Part shown: in pieces, positions 1 to 12,992 of the stretch
How positions within the stretch are numbered: position 1 is the first letter of the stretch
Layout: each line of letters opens with the position of its first letter
The notes under the pieces: model-generated
What the model saw: the letters and a program-made list of their open reading frames with translations, nothing else
Told to the model about the DNA's origin: nothing
Database searches by the model: none
DNA from: Myxocyprinus asiaticus
Lineage: Eukaryota; Chordata; Actinopteri; Cypriniformes; Catostomidae
Direction: 5' to 3'
Assembly (NCBI RefSeq): GCF_019703515.2
Contig: NC_059374.1
Span: 18,328,095 to 18,392,094, forward strand
Length of the DNA: 64,000 bases
Program-made: the position numbers and the translations under genes

Positions 1-493
1 GCACAGACAATGGCTGTTTCTGAAAACCTAGTGAGCTGCATTCCTAGAAAGCATTATGGGACATTATGGGCGCGTGTGAACGTTCAATATTAATTTTAGG
101 GCATCATAGACACCCACAAATGCTAAGAAGGCAGCTCACTGGGTTCTCAGACACTAAATGCCTATTTTTGGATGTTAGACGGTTGGCTCATCAACGGTTA
201 AATAATCGTTGAGCATTAATATCATTACGTGTCCATATGTAAAGCAAAGGAACAATAACTAAGCATTATAAACACAGATAAATGTTGACTGATGTCTAAT
301 GTCGTCTTAAGAATTGAGAGCTGTATTACAAACGTCACATCGCCAGCTGACCAGCATCTAAATACAGCGAAACTGTGCGGTATTAACGAGGGCATTTTCA
401 AGCAGACTCGTGTATTAACATATACTGACTTCAGCAGATTAATATAGAGAATGAAACACAGATGACAAAGCGTTTAAGTGAGATATTCTGTAC
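1..493 (-). other. synrg: Start of synrg intron 1 (partial)
   Basis: This is sequence 3' of the synrg exon 1 donor on the minus strand, running off the window. It is AT-rich and I see no exon or repeat I recognise. It follows from the exon 1 call and has no independent support. Confidence 0.5.
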
Positions 494-528
494 CTGCCAC
501 CTCCCCCTGATCCGGGCCGAAGCGCCAT
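494..528 (-). CDS. synrg: Synergin gamma, first coding exon (partial gene)
   Basis: On the minus strand an ATG at 528..526 opens 11 codons reading MALRPGSGGGG plus two bases. A GTACAG donor follows, with its GT at 493..492. Mammalian synergin gamma, an AP-1 clathrin adaptor partner acting at the trans-Golgi network and endosomes, begins with nearly the same Met-Ala-Leu-Arg-Pro-Gly and glycine-rich stretch, as I remember it. Two facts add support: SYNRG lies downstream of HNF1B on the same strand in mammals, and a housekeeping-type promoter sits immediately upstream. The rest of the gene is outside the window. Only 11 codons are visible, so this rests on a short match plus synteny. Confidence 0.7.
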
Positions 529-540
529 CTTAAACAGATC

Positions 541-630
541 AATGAAGTGACGTCATCGGACAAGAGAAACGCACGCCACTTCCGGGGTCACGTGCGTCGA
601 CCGCGTCATATCAGTTATGACGTCATCCTG
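541..630 (-). promoter_or_regulatory. synrg core promoter with two CREs, ETS site and E-box
   Basis: The palindromic CRE TGACGTCA occurs twice, at 548..555 and 618..625. Between them are an ETS-type ACTTCCGG at 578..585 and the E-box CACGTG at 589..594. The stretch is CpG-rich in AT-rich surroundings and lies 13-100 bp upstream of the synrg ATG. No TATA box is seen at the usual distance. This is typical of a broadly active promoter, and it could also fire rightward. Confidence 0.65.
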
Positions 631-1365
631 TGTCTTAGTTAAGATTGCATAAAACAATCTATTTAAAAATATTATATGTTTGATATATTACAGTTTAATA
701 CATTTAGCCTAATCGTATATTTTACAGTCTCGATTATTTTAATGTGTGCTTTTCTAATGAAATATTCATGAAGTTTGCAAACAGCCCTTCTTTCGAAAAT
801 AAAATGACTGTTTTATTTAAGAGAAACAGTCTTTGTTTTCACAATTTGAGCAAACAACAGTAAACCTACTTGGATTTCTTGTGATATTTGTGAAATTCTC
901 CATATTGAGCAGGCGATGGCGCCATTGTAATGTTTTTCTCATACGCATGAAAGTCTGAATAATTCAATTGTATAAAGAGTGGTGCTTTGAGCATCCTACC
1001 AGAGTCATTATTTCTTTACACTAAGATCAAACTACAGTGTTGTTTAGTCAAGCATCTTTTTGGAGAAAATCACCTGAGGATAAAATAAAATACTAACCAA
1101 ATTATCTGCTAATATTATATTGCTTGCAATTATTAGCTAGTTATTTTGTAACCATCAAATTCTAGGCAAATAAATTGCCAACTAATGTCATACTTTTATT
1201 TTCCCAATAAAAGCAGACCCAACAATAATTTGGACGCTTAACCCTCTAAGACATAAGCATTCATGTATTTTAATTTGTTCTCCTAGAAAGAGTTTTTAGG
1301 GAGCCGCTGTTTATTTAAAAACAAAAACAAAAATGACTTTGTGTGACTTTAGCAAGTTATTACAT
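631..1365. other. Intergenic, no gene seen
   Basis: AT-rich sequence with no long reading frame. A TTAACCCT motif near 1250 resembles the ends of the TTAA elements found elsewhere in the window, but no partner end was identified. Confidence 0.5.
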
Positions 1366-1438
1366 TTAACCCTTAGATGAATGATAATTTCACCATACAC
1401 TCTTACATATTCTGGTCTTTAGAAATCTGTCACGTATA

Positions 1439-3014
1439 CAGGTGCATCTCAATAAATTAGAATGTCGTGGAAAAGTTCATTTATTTCAGTAATTCAACTC
1501 AAATTGTGAAACTCGTGTATTAAATAAATTCAATGCACACAGACTGAAGTAGTTTAAGTCTTTGGTTCTTTTAATTGTGATGATTTTGGCTCATATTTAA
1601 CAAAAACCCACCAATTCACTATCTCAAATTTAGAATACATAAGACCAATAAAAAAAACATTTTTAGTGAATTGTTGGCCTTCTGGAAAGTATGTTCATTT
1701 ACTGTATATGTACTCAATACTTGGTAGGGGCTCCTTTTGCTTTAATTACTGCCTCAATTCGGCGTGGCATGGAGGTGATCAGTTTGTGGCACTGTTGAGG
1801 TGGTATGGAAGCCCAGGTTTCTTTGACAGTGGCCTTCAGCTCATCTGAATTTTTTGGTCTCTTGTTTCTCATTTTCCTCTTGACAATACCCCATAGATTC
1901 TCTATGGGGTTCAGGTCTGGTGAGTTTGCTGGCCAGTCAAGCACACCAACACCATGGTCATTTAACCAACTTTTGGTGCTTTTGGCAGTGTGGGCAGATG
2001 CCAAATCCTGCTGGAAAATGAAATCAGCATCTTTAAAAAGCTGGTCAGCAGAAGGAAGCATGAAGTGCTCCAAAATTTCTTGGTAAACGGGTGCAGTGAC
2101 TTTGGTTTTCAAAAAACACAATGGACCAACACCAGCAGATGACATTGCACCCCAAATCATCACAGACTGTGGAAACTTAACACTGGACTTCAAGCAACTT
2201 GGGCTATGAGCTTCTCCACCCTTCCTCCAGACTCTAGGACCTTGGTTTCCAAATGAAATACAAAACTTGCTCTCATATGAAAAGAGGACTTTGGACCACT
2301 GGGCAACAGTCCAGTTCTTCTTCTCCTTAGCCCAGGTAAGACGCCTCTGACGTTGTCTGTGGTTCAGGAGTGGCTTAACAAGAGGAATACAACAACTGTA
2401 GCCAAATTCCTTGACATGTCTGTGTGTGGTGGCTCTTGATGCCTTGACCCCAGCCTCAGTCCATTCCTTGTGAAGTTCACCCAAATTCTTGAATCGATTT
2501 TGCTTGACAATCATAAGGCTGTGGTTCTCTCGGTTGGTTGTGCATCTTTTTCTTCCACACTTTTTCCTTCCACTCAACTTTCTGTTAACATGCTTGGATA
2601 CAGCACTCTGTGAACAGCCAGCTTCTTTGGCAATGAATGTTTGTGGCTTACCCTCCTTGTGAAGGGTGTCAATGATTGTCTTCTGGACAACTGTCAGATC
2701 AGCAGTCTTCCCCATGATTGTGTAGCCTAGTGAACCAAACTGACAGACCATTTTGAAGGCTCAGGAAAACTTTGTAGGTGTTTTGAGTTGATTAGCTGAT
2801 TGGTATGTCACCATATTCTAATTTTTTGAGATAGTGAATTGGTGGGTTTTTGTTAAATGTGAGCCAAAATCATCACAATTAAAAGAACCAAAGACTTAAA
2901 CTACTTCAGTCTGTGTGCACTGAATTTATTTAATACTCGAGTTTCACAATTTGAGTTGGATTACTGAAATAAATGAACTTTTCCACGACATTCTAATTTG
3001 TTGAGATGCACCTG
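1439..3014 (-). mobile_element. Tc1-like transposon with long inverted repeats
   Basis: The element starts CAGGTGCATCTCAA at 1439 and ends with the reverse complement at 3014. TA flanks it on both sides (1437..1438 and 3015..3016), as expected for Tc1/mariner. The inverted repeats extend roughly 200 bp inward and remain very similar, which suggests a fairly recent insertion. The 1576-bp body carries one full-length transposase frame on the minus strand. It landed inside an older TTAA-ended repeat. Confidence 0.92.
1714..2715 (-). CDS. Tc1-like DD34E transposase, open frame but catalytic Asp lost
   Basis: The frame is open from an upstream Met at 2751. I choose the Met-Gly-Lys-Thr at 2715 because this family starts there, giving 333 residues. 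Using the longer frame's numbering, it has paired helix-turn-helix regions (about 20-115) with a GRKKCGRKR basic hinge near 61-69. The DDE core has Asp249 in QQDLASAHTA and Glu284 in NPIENLW, 34 residues apart (DD34E). The C-terminus ends GAPTKY. The first catalytic Asp, expected in FSDESK, is Tyr159 here (codon 2275..2277, consistent with GAT to TAT). The family normally has Pro where this has Ser after QQDLA. The protein should bind ends but not cut DNA. Confidence 0.9.
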   Translation of the reverse strand: MGKTADLTVVQKTIIDTLHKEGKPQTFIAKEAGCSQSAVSKHVNRKLSGRKKCGRKRCTTNRENHSLMIVKQNRFKNLGELHKEWTEAGVKASRATTHRHVKEFGYSCCIPLVKPLLNHRQRQRRLTWAKEKKNWTVAQWSKVLFSYESKFCISFGNQGPRVWRKGGEAHSPSCLKSSVKFPQSVMIWGAMSSAGVGPLCFLKTKVTAPVYQEILEHFMLPSADQLFKDADFIFQQDLASAHTAKSTKSWLNDHGVGVLDWPANSPDLNPIENLWGIVKRKMRNKRPKNSDELKATVKETWASIPPQQCHKLITSMPRRIEAVIKAKGAPTKY

Positions 3015-3109
3015 TATCTATCAAAAATGCCCAGATATTGTCACATTTGTAAAATATTTTCACAATTATAAAATGATAAATAAAATATATTTTGATGTTT
3101 TATTTTTCA

Positions 3110-3495
3110 TATATCAAAGAGATTATGCAAATCAGAACAAATTTAGAACAGGATTAATTACTTTTACACTGAAATTTCATGAGATGCAACCAACTTTAGT
3201 CAACTGTCAAGCATATTGAGCTACACATAACACATAAGCTGCACATAAGCTACGCATATGTATTTTCATAGGCACTTTTTGAGTCTAAATTGATGCACAA
3301 CTTTCAGTAGTACACCCAAATGACAATAGCCTAATCATACTGTTCATGTGTTACACCTGCTATAGTTTACTTTCACGTTGCTTCTTCATCAAATAGCAGT
3401 GTCAAATGCAAATCAAGTCAATCACTGAAACATCAGCACCACCTTGAGCAAGAAACAGCATGTAAAATATGTATGTGTACATGCAGATGGGTTAC
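3110..3495. repeat. Segment repeated in inverse at 10215..10600
   Basis: About 385 bp reads as the reverse complement of 10215..10600 with few differences; the stretch around CACCACCTTGAGCAAG is an easy anchor. It is the inner part of the 1366..3852 element, so two copies lie in opposite directions about 7 kb apart. Confidence 0.8.
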
Positions 3496-4075
3496 TGATA
3501 ATTCATCGTCACACAGAAAATCAACTTGATATAGTATTTATTTGTATGTACTAATTTCTTTTGTAATAAACAAAGAAATTGATATCCAGAGATAGTAAAC
3601 TTATATAGATATGAAATAATCATAAGAAATATAATTGATATAAGTGCACAAACAAAAAACAAAAAAACACTCTTACATATCTAGGGTCTCTAATGACACT
3701 ATACACTTTTGGTACTTTTTGGTAGTGTAAAACCCAAACTATTACACTATTTATAGATATATTGAGGAATACTAAAGAGGTGTGGGCACAATTCCAAAAA
3801 ATGGATGAGGTACAGGGTCACTAAAGACCCAAGGTATGCGTTTAAGGGTTAATATGAAGTTTTTTCCACCAAAACTGTTGTTGTGATACAGTTCAGGATG
3901 TCAGCTTGTGTTGTTGTGTGCTGTCTTTTACTGTTTTTAATAAAAATAGGTATTGTTTAATTGCTTTAAACAAATGTTGCCATTGTGCTACACTGGGTCT
4001 CTGAATATGTATGAACTGCATTGCTCTAAACATCTAATTTAAAACCTAACAAAAGTTTGTTAGAGTTCAAAATGC

Positions 4076-4080
<5 letters not shown>

Positions 4081-4132
<52 letters not shown>
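4081..4132. repeat. TA microsatellite, left part
   Basis: About 26 TA units directly abut the left end of a Sleeping Beauty-like element. The TA run resumes on the other side at 5747, so the transposon split a single microsatellite. Confidence 0.9.

Positions 4133-5746
<1,614 letters not shown>

Positions 5747-5780
<34 letters not shown>
5747..5780. repeat. TA microsatellite, right part
   Basis: Continuation of the TA run interrupted by the transposon at 4133..5746. Confidence 0.85.
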
Positions 5781-5782
<2 letters not shown>

Positions 5783-8700
5783 ATATACTGTCCAAACTGA
5801 AAACAAAAAACATTTGGGCATGTCCATATTTAGTGTGATGAAGTACATCTGTGTTAAGGTTACTCTGCCAGGACAGTATGTGAACCTTAGGGGAACTAAC
5901 TCAATGTATCCACTAAAAGTGACATTGGAATCAGTTGGTTTAAAGTAATTACAAAATGACTAAGATAAGTTAAATTAATTCAAAAAATAGGTTTAATATT
6001 TTGTTATATATGCAATAAAATGCTTTTTGGGGCCACTGTATCTTACTACAGTCCATAAAAACAATTAAAGAAAACCCAGTAAGGGTTTTGAAACATCACA
6101 TTTTGTTACAAATGTGCTTTTGTATAACGGTACCATGAAAAGGGGAGGTATACATGCTTTGGGTTTGTTAATACACTGGACAACAATGATATTTCTCTCC
6201 TACCCAAACCCATTCAGCTCTCTGAATAGTCACCTTACATAACCATTAGGATCCATTCAGGAGGCATGAAGGATGCTGTTTCCCCACTGAGAACAGTGGG
6301 TTTAGTTTAAGGCCAGCCTCGTCAGAGGAGCTGATGTGAATACAGGCAGGTTCCAGCAGTTGCTCTGTGACCCAGGTGAACATTAACCCACAACTGACTC
6401 AGAGCACCCCACCAATCTCTATAAATCACTGTATTCCTCACCAGCATCCATGACAGCATCAGCGTGGCCACTGCTCTCTGTCAGGATTCCCTTTTACAGT
6501 GTGATCAGTCTCTGAGCTGAAAGGCAGATTAAAGATGTATTTGCCTCAACTGATCCATTCTCATTTTGCCATTCACTCCGTGGGTCTGTGTAGAGGATCG
6601 ATCAATAAACCAAGAAAGAATCACAAATACACCAATGATAAATTCCTTCACAGTTTGTAGGGTCATGAAAATGTCTGTTTACATGCAGTAGACAGTGTGC
6701 TTCCAGAACATCCCTTAGATATGGAACAATGAATGATTAATATTTGGATATTTGATACAATAGATGAATACTCTGTTTCAAGAATACCAGCTGCTGTTTA
6801 TGGTTTGTTTATTTGATTGTGTGTTTCGGGCATTGCTTCAAAAATTTATGGACAGTGTGATTTCACTATTCTTAGTTGTCTTATAGATCCCCTCTCAATG
6901 TAAGTTTGTTTTACATTGAAATTATTGCACTTTCCATTATGAGGGTCATTAGTTAATATTTATACTGATATTTGATATTGATTACAATTCAAATGTATTC
7001 GTTTAGGATACTTGACAACACAAATTGTTCTAAAATTAAGAAAAAGATTTCTAAAATGTCTCTTAAAATTTATGGGCTGGGGGAAATTGTTTGATATTTG
7101 TTAGATAATTGATAACCAAATCTTGTACTGCTCCAATGATTGAACCCATTTTTAAATTTAAAAAGAAAAGTCAAATGGGTCAAAAATTACCCGAACAATA
7201 ACAGAGGGTTAAATAAGACAGTGGAGCTTAAGATATAATGAATTACTGTCTATTTGCTTTTTACCCCTCATCATAAGTCGGACAGTAATAGGGCTGGATT
7301 ATTGTGTGGGTCATGAGTTAATATTTACGTGTGATATTTGATATTAATGTAACAGAAAATGTTCCCATATGTTCGATAGTCATCTTTCAAATTTTATATC
7401 GAAACAAAAAATAAAGATCATAATTTGAAAGACATTATAAAGTGTTCAACTTCAAAGGATAAATTTGATCTCAGTTTGAAACAATGTTACCAATTAGCCC
7501 TGGCAAAGATTGGCCTCCTGACCTCTGACCCCTGCCAGGCTCTCTTGCCCATTAAAACCCTTTGGGGCCCAGCTGGAGTTGATGTAGTGCCCATTCTCTT
7601 CCGATCACTAAACACACAGCTAGATCCAGTTTGTAACTTCCATTTTCTGTCCCTTTGTCCCTTCTCTCTGTTCTCTGTGTGTCCAGCTTGCTCTCATGTT
7701 GACCTCTGAGTCTTGTACGTAAGCAAAGATCCAGCCCTTCCCTGCTGTGTCTGTTGCATCTACAAATATCTAATATAAAAACCATTCCTCATTATCAAAT
7801 GCCGCTTATGATATTATGGTTGTTTCACTACCTCAAAACAAATTATCACTAGACATCATTCATTTCACGTAATTTAACCAATATTTGTTGGTTAAATTAC
7901 CAATTGGGGGGGGGTCACAAATATAATTGTCCTCTTTGGTCCTTTAAAAATTAAAGGTTATTAATATTAATATTAATACATTTTATTTTTATTAAAATTG
8001 TTTACATTTTCTGAATTAAGGCTTTAAATGCGATAAAGGCATAACATTTTATATTTTTTGGTTTTAAAAGATACATTTTTTTTTTTTTTTAGTTCACATA
8101 GTACAAGACAAACACTGTGTCTGCATTGTTAGCAATTTGCCTGTTTTAGTCATCTTTCCTTTCTTTTTTGTGCTGTCTCAAAGAAAAGACAAATATAATT
8201 TTCATTTCTTTTCATCACAGATGTATCTGTGAAATGACATGACATCAGCTGGCTAGCAAAAAGAAAATTCACAAAATGATTTACTGCCCACAAGTTGTCC
8301 CTCATTGTTACTAAAAGTAGTCCATGCATCACAAAACTGTTGTGTGGCCCCAGAAAGCTTGGAATATAATGCACGAGTCATATGGACTACTGTTATGATG
8401 TCTTTATACTGAACCTTTAATAACGATTTATAGTATTTGTCCTTTATGAAGCTTGACAGCTCCTGCTCACAAGAAATTGTTAGTCTGTACAACATTTAAA
8501 TAATAAAATAGTGGGCAAATATTGCATGTTTAGTTATATACTAACATCTTACATGACACAAACACTCTTAACCTGAACTGCTGACACTGATGCGTGTGTG
8601 CTGGAATAATCCACAAGGTTCCAGCTCAGCTTCTTAAACTTGAGTACCGCCTTCATCGATTTGATTGGCTATCTCAAATGACATTGACAAGCGGTGTTAG

Positions 8701-9060
8701 TCCACTGTGCATGCTAAAAATTTAACTTATTTAATCCATTATGTTATTCCTGCAACAACTTAATGACAATTAGACAGTGGTGCATAATGGACTGCAGCAG
8801 AACAGCATCAAGGATATCAATTATTTGGGGGAACAATCTGGACATATCTGATTACTGGGGGGGACTTGTCCCCCTCAATGTATATTGTGGTTACGGCCCG
8901 GCCTTATTGTATTTTTACTATTAGGTTTGTTAAAATTGCTAAAATTATAGGCTATCATTTACAGCGCTGTGAGAGCTTGAATTGAACTGAAACAATGGTT
9001 ATAATCATTGTTGTTGGCTGCATTGTTAACGCAGCACCTCCATAGAATGCTAATAAGCAT
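5781..9060. other. Intergenic between synrg and hnf1b, no gene seen
   Basis: No exon-like frame was recognised. Two less AT-rich blocks, about 6200-6480 and 7490-7760, stand out and might be conserved non-coding DNA. A homopolymer G run lies near 7903 and a T run near 8080. No helicase motif of ddx52, the mammalian neighbour, was seen. Confidence 0.5.
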
Positions 9061-9061
9061 T

Positions 9062-9115
<54 letters not shown>
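9062..9115. repeat. CT microsatellite
   Basis: About 24 CT units. Arg-Glu or Ser-Leu reading frames over it are artefacts. Confidence 0.95.
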
Positions 9116-9117
<2 letters not shown>

Positions 9118-9824
9118 CACTTCTGAAGCTCTTCTTCTTTCAGGGAAGTGTAGTAAAAGAGACCAGCAGTAAGATCTTTGGTGGCTCCCTGGGAGCAAAA
9201 TCAAAGGACTCATTGATAACCAAACAGGGTGACATCATTGGGTTACATGTTTATACCCAGCAGGATGCTCTCTTTCATAACTGTATGACTGTCTTTTAAG
9301 CGGCATTCAACTGAGGACAAAAAAGTCCACAACAAAGTTTTAAAGTCACATTACAGTAAGTTTAACATAGCCATCACAGGTCAAACTGGTCATCTTGCAA
9401 TAGGGAAAATTTGGTTAGCTGACTGAACAACTCCAAATATGCTTCTATGTGTCTACTTTTACACCCTTAACTATATATATAACTGACATTCTTCACGGAG
9501 AATTTACTTTGATGATAATATAAAATCCAGTGGCGCAAAAACCATATATGCAAGGTATGCAATGCATAGGGGTGCCATGTAAGGGGGGCGCCAGCAGCTC
9601 ACTAAAAGTGGTGCAATCGGCCTCCTCAACCCCTCCAACACCCCCCCCCCACCCCCCATCTCTCTCTTCTGAAAAAAAAAGGAAAATTCTGAAAAAAAAA
9701 TAAATAAAAATAAAAATAAAAAAATTTATACCTGCTTTCTTACCACAAGTGTACAGGGTCATTAAAGACCCAAGATATGTAATGATGTCTTTACTTTTCT
9801 TTTCTCTTTTTTTTCTTTTTTTTT

Positions 9825-10215
9825 TTCCATGAATCGTATTTTTATAAGTTTTCTGTCTGTATTTAGTAAGACCTTTGATATTAGGGCAAAAATCATATTC
9901 CTGATAATAATTTTTTTATTGTTTTCCTGTAAAAATAGATCAATTTGCCTTATCTTGTTATAGAAACAACACTGCATAAGATATTTATGTTTTTCAGAGG
10001 ATGTATTTTTAACATGTGTATTTTGTCTTACTGTACTGGCAGAGTTTTTATAGTCAAAACAAGTGAAAAAATCTACCAGTGCTGAAGAAGTAATCCAAAG
10101 TATTTAGAATACGTTACTGACCTCAAGTAATCTAATGAAACACGTTACAAATTACATTTTACAGCATTTATTCTGTAATCTGTAGTGGAATACATTTCAA
10201 AAGTAACCTTCACAA
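9825..10215. repeat. Dispersed repeat, inverted copy at 29285..29690
   Basis: The sequence around ACTTCTTCAGCACTGGTAGA (minus-strand reading) and the block ending GTAGTGGAATACATTTC recurs in opposite orientation in hnf1b intron 3. About 390 bp match with moderate divergence. It directly abuts the inverted-copy segment at 10215 and has no coding frame. Confidence 0.75.
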
Positions 10216-10776
10216 CCCTGTGTGCACATACATATTTTACATGCTGTTTCCTGCTCAAGGTGGTGCTGATGTTTCAGTGATTGACTTGATTTGCATTTGA
10301 CACTGCTATTTGATGAAGAAGCAACGTGAAAGTAAACTATAGCAGGTGTAACACATGAACAGTATGATTAGGCTATTGTCATTTGGGTGTACTACTGAAA
10401 GTTGTGCATCAATTTAGACTCAAAAAGTGCCTATGAAAATACATGTGCGTAGCTTATGTGCAGCTTATATGTTATGTGTAGCTCAATATGTGCTTGACAG
10501 TTGACTAAAGTTGGTTGCATCTCATGAAATTTCAGTGTAAAGTAATTAATCCTGTTCTAAATTTGTTGCGTCATCTCTTTGATAAATAAAAATAAAACAT
10601 ACAAATATATCAGAATATATTCTATTCTATTATTTTCTAATTGTCTTGAAAATGTTTTGAAAATTTTACTCTGTCTTGGAATTTTGTAGATACATTTGTG
10701 ATAGATCTACGTGACAGGTTTCTAAAGACCCGAGTACGTAATAATGTTTGCCGAAACACCCATGAATTTAAGGGTT
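10215..10776. mobile_element. Second copy of the TTAA-ended element, reversed
   Basis: 10215..10600 matches 3495..3110 on the opposite strand. The right end at 10776 reads ATTTAAGGGTTAA, preceded by a TCTAAAGACCC block, mirroring the left end of 1366..3852. The other end is not cleanly present; 9755..9775 has an AAAGACCC block that may be its remnant, separated by the repeat at 9825. Confidence 0.55.
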
Positions 10777-11624
10777 AATAAAGTATTAAACAACTATAGA
10801 AAATGTATTTCTAATGACAGATGAATTAGAATAATCAGAGCTGTCTGAAATTTAAATATCACACAACTGAAAGTATTGAAAGTAGCTCTTGTAAAATAAA
10901 TGCATGTTGTGCCTTTTATTTCAGCAAGATGAAGTATCTTTTGAGAACAAGTGAACTTTACTTAATTACAAATGCGTAATATTGTCTACCCTTCAGCCGA
11001 ACAGGGAGCTATGTTTTCCTGCATATTCTATGACCATAGAGCAACAATGTGGTCACTCTTACTGTGTGGCATTGGCATGGTTTTTGTTTCCATCAAAAAC
11101 ATGTGGCTCATCCTCTAAGTTTTGTTATAGAGCAGGACTTTTGAAAATTGTTGTTTCAGACCTGTAGGAGGAAAACAGAAAACAACAGGGAGGTTCTTCA
11201 AACATGCACCTCCATCCTCTCTCACGCTGCTGCACAAGATGTCCAAAATGCCCAGCATATTTTAAATATCCAGAATTTTCACCAAACGTTCTACTCAAAG
11301 TAAATGACAATGCTGTAATTAATGAGAAGCTCCTGAACTTTAACCTTAAGGTATTTTTAATATACCACACAAAAAAAGTCTGTGCAAATATCACGGATAT
11401 CACAACTGTCCCTGTGATAGCCTTAGATCTTTAAATGGCAAAAAAAAAAAAAAGATCTGACTGTGGCCTTTGCTTGTTAGCCAATCAGAAAACTGGAAAG
11501 CGGTTCTCTACAAATGGTGTGAGTTTAGGGCCAGCAATGAAAGACAGGGACAGTGTTGGGGAAACCTGTTTGGAAATGTTTTGGAAATGCCGCTTGAATG
11601 CCACTTGATTTGTTGAAATGCCGC
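10777..11624. other. Intergenic, no gene seen
   Basis: AT-rich sequence without a convincing frame. Short frames on both strands near 11125-11430 overlap each other and have no recognisable domain. Confidence 0.5.
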
Positions 11625-11676
11625 TTGATTTCTGTGCTAGAAGTCAAATGTAAGTGATTTCTAGCACAGAAATCAA
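11625..11676 (+). other. Short perfect hairpin
   Basis: TTGATTTCTGTGCTAGAAG and its partner CTAGCACAGAAATCAA form a 22-bp stem with one G-U pair around an 8-nt loop (11647..11654). It follows an imperfect tandem of AAATGCCGCTTGA units. The stem is too short for a typical microRNA precursor. Confidence 0.6.
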
Positions 11677-11754
11677 TTACAGCAGTTTTAAAGGGTCAAA
11701 AGCTTATCAGTTAAAACTATATTGTGACAAATTAAAAAAAGGGCTTTAAAGTTT

Positions 11755-12039
11755 CCCTGAAAGCACATGTACATAACCCAGACATGTACACATAAAATAT
11801 GTACATATTTTTTACGTTGTTTGCTCATCTTCAACAAATCTATAAAACGTATGCTATAAGTATGTCTTGGATGTCAAAAAGACATTCAGCAGATGTCTTT
11901 GAGACATTTATGATTTAGAATGTTTGTAAATCTGATCTTTTTATGATCATCTGTTTAGCAAATGTTAATTAGAATGTGATGCTTTCCAGATGAAAAGATC
12001 TAAAACAGACATCTCAGAGACGCACGTGTGCTATCAGGG
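11755..12039. mobile_element. MITE copy A (CCCTGATAGCAC ends)
   Basis: It starts CCCTGAAAGCACATGTAC and ends GTGTGCTATCAGGG, imperfect inverted termini 285 bp apart. The interior contains the block ATGATTTAGAATGTTTG and TTCCAGATGAAAAGATCT, shared with copies B and C. No coding capacity. The superfamily is not identified. Confidence 0.7.
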
Positions 12040-12394
12040 TTGAGATCACCACAGAGCGTGTCCTAAGGTTTAGTTACATTGTGTTAGACATTGTCCCCAA
12101 AAACTCATTACCAATCACACAAACTCAAACACATGCAATACAACATACAGTGTGAGATTTCAGTCAGTCAGATAACTTATACAAATAGTGTTTGTCACGA
12201 GAAGGAGAGGTTGGTAAGGGGTACTTGTTGAATGGAATTTATCAAGTGGTAAAAAAAATAAATAAAAAAAAAGAAAAACTACAAAAGGGATTGTAAAATT
12301 TCAACACTTTGGGAATTGGCAAATACTAGTCTATAATATTTAGTATGAGGAAATTGATCTAATCTTATCCACTATACAATTAAGACCATGTGAT

Positions 12395-12630
12395 GAACTC
12401 CGAGATGTCTGTTTTAGATCTTTTCAATGGGAAAGCATCACAATCTAATTAACATCTGCTAAACATCTTAAAAAGATCAGATTTACAAACATTCTAAATC
12501 ATAAACGCCTCAAAGACATCTGCTGTAAAATCTGAGAGAAAACCTCTTAGAGACATATTAAAAATACGTGTTCCAGATGTAAATACACACATTAAATAGA
12601 CGTCTGGGTGATGTACGTGTGCTATCAGGG
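12395..12630. mobile_element. MITE copy B, reversed and end-truncated
   Basis: The reverse complement carries CCCTGATAGCACACGTAC at 12630 followed by the same interior block as copy A in the opposite direction. The left terminus is missing or too diverged to see. Confidence 0.65.
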
Positions 12631-12705
12631 ATGTTATCTGTACCAACCGTCTCTTTCTATACCCAGTGTTGCTGCTAAAAATAGCAAAGCTAGTTTAGCT
12701 AGCTA

Positions 12706-12992
12706 CCTTGCTGAAAAGACCAGATTAACCAGAATGCAATTCCCATGCTGGTCTAGGCTGGTTTATGCTGGTTAGTGCTGGTTTGGTTCTGGTCTAGCTG
12801 GTTGACCAGCATAGCCATGCTTTTCACCAGCTAAACCATGCTGTTGAAGCTTGTTGACCAGCATTTTCTTTCTGATGAAGCTGGTTAAGCTAGTTTAAAA
12901 GGACACTAGCACATCAGCTACCCCTGCTGGGGGACCAGCACCCAAAACACAACATAAGCTGGTGACCAGCAATGCTGGTCTTTTCAGCAGGG
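12706..12992. mobile_element. TA-flanked MITE with CTGGT-rich interior
   Basis: The left end CCTTGCTGAAAAGACCAG and right end CTGGTCTTTTCAGCAGG are near-perfect inverted repeats. TA lies immediately outside both (12704..12705 and 12993..12994), which fits a Tc1/mariner-type non-autonomous element. The interior is built from repeated GCTGGT/ACCAGC words. Confidence 0.8.

Larger units (their letters stand above)
1366..3852. mobile_element. TTAA-ended non-autonomous element, interrupted by a Tc1
   Basis: The left end reads TTAACCCTTA at 1366 and the right end reads TAAGGGTTAA up to 3852, so the termini are inverted and each carries TTAA. Both ends also contain a GGTCTTTAG block (near 1413 and, inverted, near 3820). 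Removing the inserted Tc1 (1439..3014) leaves about 0.9 kb with no coding capacity. A related copy in the opposite direction ends at 10776. TTAA targets suit piggyBac- or Kolobok-type elements; the superfamily is not settled. Confidence 0.5.

Noticed and set aside
1805..2086. Plus-strand frame over the Tc1 element
   Set aside because: Shadow of the minus-strand transposase.
9060..9213. Arg-Glu and Ser-Leu repeat frames
   Set aside because: Translation of a CT microsatellite.
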